From Arenibacter aquaticus (GTDB lineage Bacteria > Bacteroidota > Bacteroidia > Flavobacteriales > Flavobacteriaceae): a stretch of DNA of 64,000 nucleotides. This document shows positions 60,365-64,000 of the stretch, one piece after another. Below the pieces are notes generated by a model. The model saw only the letters and a program-made list of their open reading frames with translations. It was not told the origin of the DNA and made no database searches. Position 1 is the first letter of the stretch. Every line of letters begins with the position of its first letter. The stretch is taken from positions 1,003,020-1,067,019 of the forward strand of contig NZ_RQPJ01000002.1 of NCBI RefSeq assembly GCF_003957295.1, written 5' to 3'. A program made the translations under genes and the position numbers.

Positions 60365-61819
60365 CTATCCCAAAGAATAACCATTTCTATAGTTGCGTTT
60401 CACATATTTGTTGGCAGGTTCAAAGTTGGTAACCTTCATGTTTTCGGCATCCCACAATAGACGTTTTCTACCGTTGTATTTAGAGCCGCCCCAGAAACTG
60501 GTTTTATCGGCATTGGGGTCTACCTCAAAATAGGCTTTAAGGGCCAGATTTCCAATTAGGATACTCTCTGTAAACGGACCGGCGTAATCAAATGACGAAC
60601 TGGTCTCGGCATTGCCGTAACCGGCCATACAGGCGTTTACCCATTGTAGGTAATGCCCTTCCGGTACACGTGCAATGGTTTCTTCCACTTCAAATTGCTC
60701 GTTCAGCGTTAGTGGGAGCAGTCTAGGGTTGGCCCCGTAACAATCTGCCAATAATTTTCCTTTGGTTCCTATAAAAAGAACGCCTCCATCCCAGTTGCCC
60801 AAGGCTTCGTCATCACCCATTTCATCTGGTCTCTCTGGCAGGAGTCCGCCATCCATCCAAGTTACTTTTACGGTACCCTTGCCATCGGTTCTTGGGTAGC
60901 TGAGGTGTATTTTACTGGAGTTGGGAAAACTCTTGGGGTAATCTGCGGTTTCAAATTTGCCTTTAAAGGAGTCGGAAACACTACATTCAACCTGGTTAGG
61001 ATACAGTATAGGCAATATTCTGTATACCGGGTCCATGATATGGCAGGCCATATCTCCTAGGGCCCCCGTTCCAAAGTCGGACCATCCCCTCCAATCAAAA
61101 GGTAGGTAGGCGTCGTTGTAATCCCTCATTTCGGCTGTTCCCAACCACAGGTCCCAATTTAGTCCCTTTGGAATTCTATCTTTTTTAGTGGGAGTTTGCA
61201 GTGCTTGTGGCCATATGGCCCTATTGGTCCAACATTTCACGGTGTGCACATCACCAATGATGCCCGTATCATATATTTCCTTCATTTTTCTAACACCATC
61301 TCCAGAGCCACCCTGATTTCCCATCTGGGTAACTACTTTGAATTTTTTAGCGGCTTCGGTTAGCATTCTGGCCTCCCAAATGTCATGGGTAAGGGGCTTT
61401 TGTACATATACGTGTTTGCCCATTTCCATGGCCATATACGCGGCGACGGCATGATTGTGGTCTGGAGTAGATACCGATACGGCATCAATATTGTCCTTTT
61501 CGTTTTCCAACATTTTTCTAAAATCGGCATAGTATTTTGCCTTAGGGAAATTCTTTCTGGATTCCACGGCCTGTCTGTCATCCACATCGCAAAGCCCTAC
61601 AATGTTAACGTTTGGACTTTCTGCAAAGGATGCAATGTCGCTTCTTCCTTTACCACCAGCTCCTATGCCGGCAATGTTCAGTTTGTCACTTGGAGCAACA
61701 AAGCCAGGACCTCCCAATACGTGTCGTGGTACGATCATAAAACCGGCAGTTGCCAAGCCGGTGCCTTTAATAAAATCTCGTCGCGAATTGTTACTAAATG
61801 CGGTCTTCTTTTTGGACAT
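60365..61819 (-). CDS. Gfo/Idh/MocA oxidoreductase with Tat signal
   Basis: 484 residues. A twin-arginine signal (NSRRDFIKGTGLATAGFMIV) means it folds in the cytosol with its cofactor and is exported. Rossmann domain GIGAGGKGRSDIASF, the EKP-like motif VYVQKPLTHD with catalytic-site lysine, and the C-terminal beta domain ending in WGGSKYNGRKRL. Family members oxidise sugars or cyclitols with NAD(P), and Tat-exported members are common in sugar-degrading Bacteroidota. Substrate unknown. Confidence 0.9.
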   Translation of the reverse strand: MSKKKTAFSNNSRRDFIKGTGLATAGFMIVPRHVLGGPGFVAPSDKLNIAGIGAGGKGRSDIASFAESPNVNIVGLCDVDDRQAVESRKNFPKAKYYADFRKMLENEKDNIDAVSVSTPDHNHAVAAYMAMEMGKHVYVQKPLTHDIWEARMLTEAAKKFKVVTQMGNQGGSGDGVRKMKEIYDTGIIGDVHTVKCWTNRAIWPQALQTPTKKDRIPKGLNWDLWLGTAEMRDYNDAYLPFDWRGWSDFGTGALGDMACHIMDPVYRILPILYPNQVECSVSDSFKGKFETADYPKSFPNSSKIHLSYPRTDGKGTVKVTWMDGGLLPERPDEMGDDEALGNWDGGVLFIGTKGKLLADCYGANPRLLPLTLNEQFEVEETIARVPEGHYLQWVNACMAGYGNAETSSSFDYAGPFTESILIGNLALKAYFEVDPNADKTSFWGGSKYNGRKRLLWDAENMKVTNFEPANKYVKRNYRNGYSLG

Positions 61820-62166
61820 AATATTCGTATGTTTTTCTGTTTTTTTAAAATGCAGTTGAATTTAAATTAAATTTTTGTAACTAGCATAAAGATGTTTTAT
61901 TATTTTCTTTTCCCATGGCCATTATTTTGTTAAGTCGGTAATTATTTGGCCAAGCTATTCCCAATATCAAAAAAAATGGCAGTTCCCTTGCAAATGGTAC
62001 ATGAAAGCGGTACCGACGCTTTACAGGGGAGGAAATAGGGTTGTATGGATCTTTTCCAGTGCCTATAGGGAAGGGGCTTTGTAGTTGGTTTTGTGCCATA
62101 GAGAACATTGATTTTACTATTCGTTATATTAATGTTAGTAAATATGGTAAAACCCTACTTATGTAG
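61820..62166. other. Intergenic region before sufA
   Basis: No gene; a 75-codon frame on the minus strand (61881-62108) lacks motifs. The right end holds the sufA promoter box. Confidence 0.45.
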
Positions 62167-62174
62167 TATATTTG
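62167..62174 (+). promoter_or_regulatory. -7 promoter box of the suf operon
   Basis: TATATTTG, exact TAnnTTTG, 29 bp before the sufA ATG. Confidence 0.55.
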
Positions 62175-62203
62175 TAAACTATTTAGATTAAATCCAATTA
62201 GCA

Positions 62204-62533
62204 ATGATTAAAGTATCTGAAACAGCTAGGGACAGGGTGATGGCCCTCATGGCGGAAGGAGGCTTTGACGCCAGCAAAGACTATGTTAGGGTTGGTGTTA
62301 AAAGCGGTGGCTGCAGCGGTTTGTCCTATGAGCTGAATTTTTCAAAAGAGGCCGGTGAGTCCGATAAAATATTTGAAGATAATGCCGTACGTATCGTAGT
62401 GGATAAAAAGAGTTTTCTTTATCTGGTAGGCACGGTATTGGAGTATTCGGGTGGACTCAATGGCAAAGGATTTGTGTTCAATAACCCCAATGCACAAAGA
62501 ACCTGTGGATGTGGAGAGAGTTTCTCTCTCTAG
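62204..62533 (+). CDS. sufA: Iron-sulfur cluster assembly protein, A-type carrier (SufA/IscA/ErpA)
   Basis: 109 residues. The three cluster cysteines are present: Cys in SGGCSGLSYEL and the two in TCGCGESF. It accepts a cluster from the SufBCD scaffold and passes it on. sufB follows after 99 bp. Confidence 0.94.
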   Translation: MIKVSETARDRVMALMAEGGFDASKDYVRVGVKSGGCSGLSYELNFSKEAGESDKIFEDNAVRIVVDKKSFLYLVGTVLEYSGGLNGKGFVFNNPNAQRTCGCGESFSL

Positions 62534-62632
62534 CATTTTAAAGGGGTGATGATAAAAATGTACCAATGATAGTGTTGGGGACGATAAATAATTAGTCAAT
62601 TGTGGTCTTGAACAATTGTTAAATTAAGAAGA

Positions 62633-64000
62633 ATGGCATATACAGAGGAAGAGTTAAAAAAAGAATTGGAAACCAAGGAGTATGAATACGGTTTCTACAC
62701 AGATATAGAATCGGATACCTTTCCCAATGGTCTTAATGAGGAAATAGTGATAGCTATTTCCAAAAAGAAGGAGGAGCCGGAGTGGATGACCTTATGGCGC
62801 TTGGAGTCCTTTAAAATTTGGAAGGAGATGGTGGAGCCCGAATGGGCAAATGTGAGGTATGAAAAACCCGATTTTCAGGCTATTTCCTACTATTCGGCAC
62901 CAAACAAGAAGCCAAAGTACAATAGTTTGGACGAGGTAGACCCCGAGTTGTTGGATACTTTTAAGAAGTTGGGTATTTCTTTGGACGAGCAAAAGAAGTT
63001 GGCCGGCGTAGCGGTAGATATTGTTATGGATTCTGTTTCGGTTGCTACTACCTTTAAAAAGACACTTGCGGAAAAAGGCATTATATTTTGTTCTATTTCC
63101 GAGGCTATTAAAGAGCACCCGGAACTGGTAAAGAAATACATTGGTACCGTAGTGCCCCAAAAAGATAATTTTTATGCAGCCTTGAATTCGGCCGTTTTCT
63201 CGGACGGTTCTTTCTGTTACATTCCCAAAGGGGTGAAATGTCCTATGGAACTTTCTACCTATTTTAGAATTAATCAGGCGGGTACCGGGCAGTTTGAAAG
63301 AACCTTGGTAATTGCAGACGAGGGTAGTTATGTTAGTTATTTGGAGGGTTGTACGGCTCCATCACGTGATGAGAACCAGCTGCACGCCGCCGTAGTGGAA
63401 TTAATTGCATTGGACGATGCCGAAATAAAATACTCCACTGTACAAAACTGGTTTCCTGGAAACAAGGAAGGTAAGGGCGGGGTCTATAACTTTGTTACCA
63501 AGAGGGGGTTGTGTGAAAAGAACGCCAAAATTTCTTGGACACAGGTTGAAACGGGATCGGCCGTTACCTGGAAATATCCTTCCTGTATCTTAAAAGGGGA
63601 TAATTCCATTGGGGAATTCTATTCCATTGCAGTGACCAATAATTACCAACAGGCAGATACGGGTACTAAGATGATCCACCTTGGGAAAAATACAAGAAGT
63701 ACTATTATATCCAAAGGTATTTCTGCCGGTAAATCCCAAAACAGCTATCGTGGATTGGTACAGGTGAACAGTAGGGCAGAAAATGCCAGGAACTTCTCCC
63801 AGTGTGATTCGCTGTTGATGGGCAACGAATGTGGTGCACATACCTTTCCCTATATTGAGGCAAAGAACAAATCTGCACAAATAGAGCATGAGGCGACGAC
63901 CAGTAAAATTGGGGAAGATCAGATATTTTATTGTAACCAGCGGGGTATAGATACTGAAAAGGCCATAGCCTTGATCGTAAATGGTTTTAGTAAGGAAGTG
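62633..64000 (+). CDS. sufB: Fe-S cluster assembly protein SufB, 3' end outside window
   Basis: The frame opens with ATG at 62633 ([20 protein letters not shown]) and stays open to the window edge, 456 residues; complete flavobacterial SufB has about 480, so some 25 residues are missing. Typical blocks: [70 protein letters not shown] and [20 protein letters not shown]. SufB is the scaffold of the SUF system, where the cluster is assembled with SufC and SufD. Confidence 0.97.
   Translation, partial: MAYTEEELKKELETKEYEYGFYTDIESDTFPNGLNEEIVIAISKKKEEPEWMTLWRLESFKIWKEMVEPEWANVRYEKPDFQAISYYSAPNKKPKYNSLDEVDPELLDTFKKLGISLDEQKKLAGVAVDIVMDSVSVATTFKKTLAEKGIIFCSISEAIKEHPELVKKYIGTVVPQKDNFYAALNSAVFSDGSFCYIPKGVKCPMELSTYFRINQAGTGQFERTLVIADEGSYVSYLEGCTAPSRDENQLHAAVVELIALDDAEIKYSTVQNWFPGNKEGKGGVYNFVTKRGLCEKNAKISWTQVETGSAVTWKYPSCILKGDNSIGEFYSIAVTNNYQQADTGTKMIHLGKNTRSTIISKGISAGKSQNSYRGLVQVNSRAENARNFSQCDSLLMGNECGAHTFPYIEAKNKSAQIEHEATTSKIGEDQIFYCNQRGIDTEKAIALIVNGFSKEV

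Noticed and set aside
61881-62108. 75-codon minus-strand frame before sufA
   Set aside because: No motif and no start context; most likely chance.
1-64000. tRNA, rRNA, tmRNA, RNase P or SRP RNA genes
   Set aside because: I looked for T-arm (GGTTCGA-like) and other conserved segments and saw none in the intergenic regions; a covariance-model scan would be needed to be sure.

Overview
The window is a chromosome segment of a marine-type member of the Flavobacteriaceae (Bacteroidota). Evidence: gliding and type IX secretion (T9SS) genes (a type B C-terminal sorting domain, PorP/SprF, SprE/PorW, GldH), Bacteroidota-only families (DUF4837, DUF4292, DUF5687, DUF6168, HU-CCDC81/SPOR), an ATP synthase operon without beta and epsilon genes, and repeated -7 boxes of the form TAnnTTTG. 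No rRNA, tRNA, CRISPR array, phage or insertion sequence was seen. Most of the window is housekeeping core genome.

Layout. 1-4.6 kb: end of a giant secreted adhesin, its PorP/SprF partner and a SPOR-TPR-PD40-OmpA envelope protein. 4.9-9.0 kb (minus): DUF4837 lipoprotein, LysM lytic transglycosylase, pgk. 9.1-15.5 kb: holB, a small membrane protein, a patatin lipase, a PaaE-like reductase (minus) and a two-gene ABC exporter. 15.7-24.5 kb: sprE/porW, a bactofilin, atpZ, a DUF6168 gene and atpB-E-F-H-A-G, followed by a 3 x 101 bp tandem repeat. 25-30.8 kb: flippase, dut, TPR protein, DUF4292 lipoprotein, EnvC-like protein, aldo/keto reductase. 30.9-38.3 kb: thioesterase, HU-CCDC81/SPOR protein, dprA, trpS, plsC, then a lipoprotein - ECF sigma factor - anti-sigma/beta-barrel operon (minus). 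38.5-45.4 kb: recA, trhO, ricT, gldH, a class A PBP. 45.5-53.4 kb: 3-oxoacid CoA-transferase and succinate dehydrogenase operons, each interrupted by a four-helix-bundle gene, with a methionine aminotransferase and a vsr-like nuclease between them. 53.8-64 kb: M28 peptidase, aminopeptidase P, two exported sugar-metabolism proteins, a small Cys-motif protein, thiL, sufA and the start of sufB.

How the genes work together. Three themes recur: cell-surface secretion and gliding (adhesin, SprF, SprE, GldH), peptidoglycan building and remodelling (LysM transglycosylase, EnvC, SPOR/OmpA anchors, PBP1A, bactofilin), and energy metabolism (ATP synthase, SdhCAB, CoA-transferase, Pgk). SprE and the bactofilin share a transcription direction and short spacing with the ATP synthase genes. 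GldH is translationally overlapped with ricT and sits directly before the PBP.

Most unusual. Two unrelated-looking, AT-rich four-helix-bundle genes (the family of the 23S rRNA intervening-sequence protein) lie exactly between the subunit genes of two different enzymes, 3.7 kb apart, in the host operon's orientation, each bounded by imperfect inverted repeats built of 7-8 nt degenerate units. I propose an operon-intervening element analogous to the rRNA intervening sequences. Also notable: a perfect 12-bp hairpin between atpE and atpF, a candidate structured RNA upstream of trhO, paired TetR-like operators at 10.9-11.0 kb, and three promoters that predict leaderless mRNAs.
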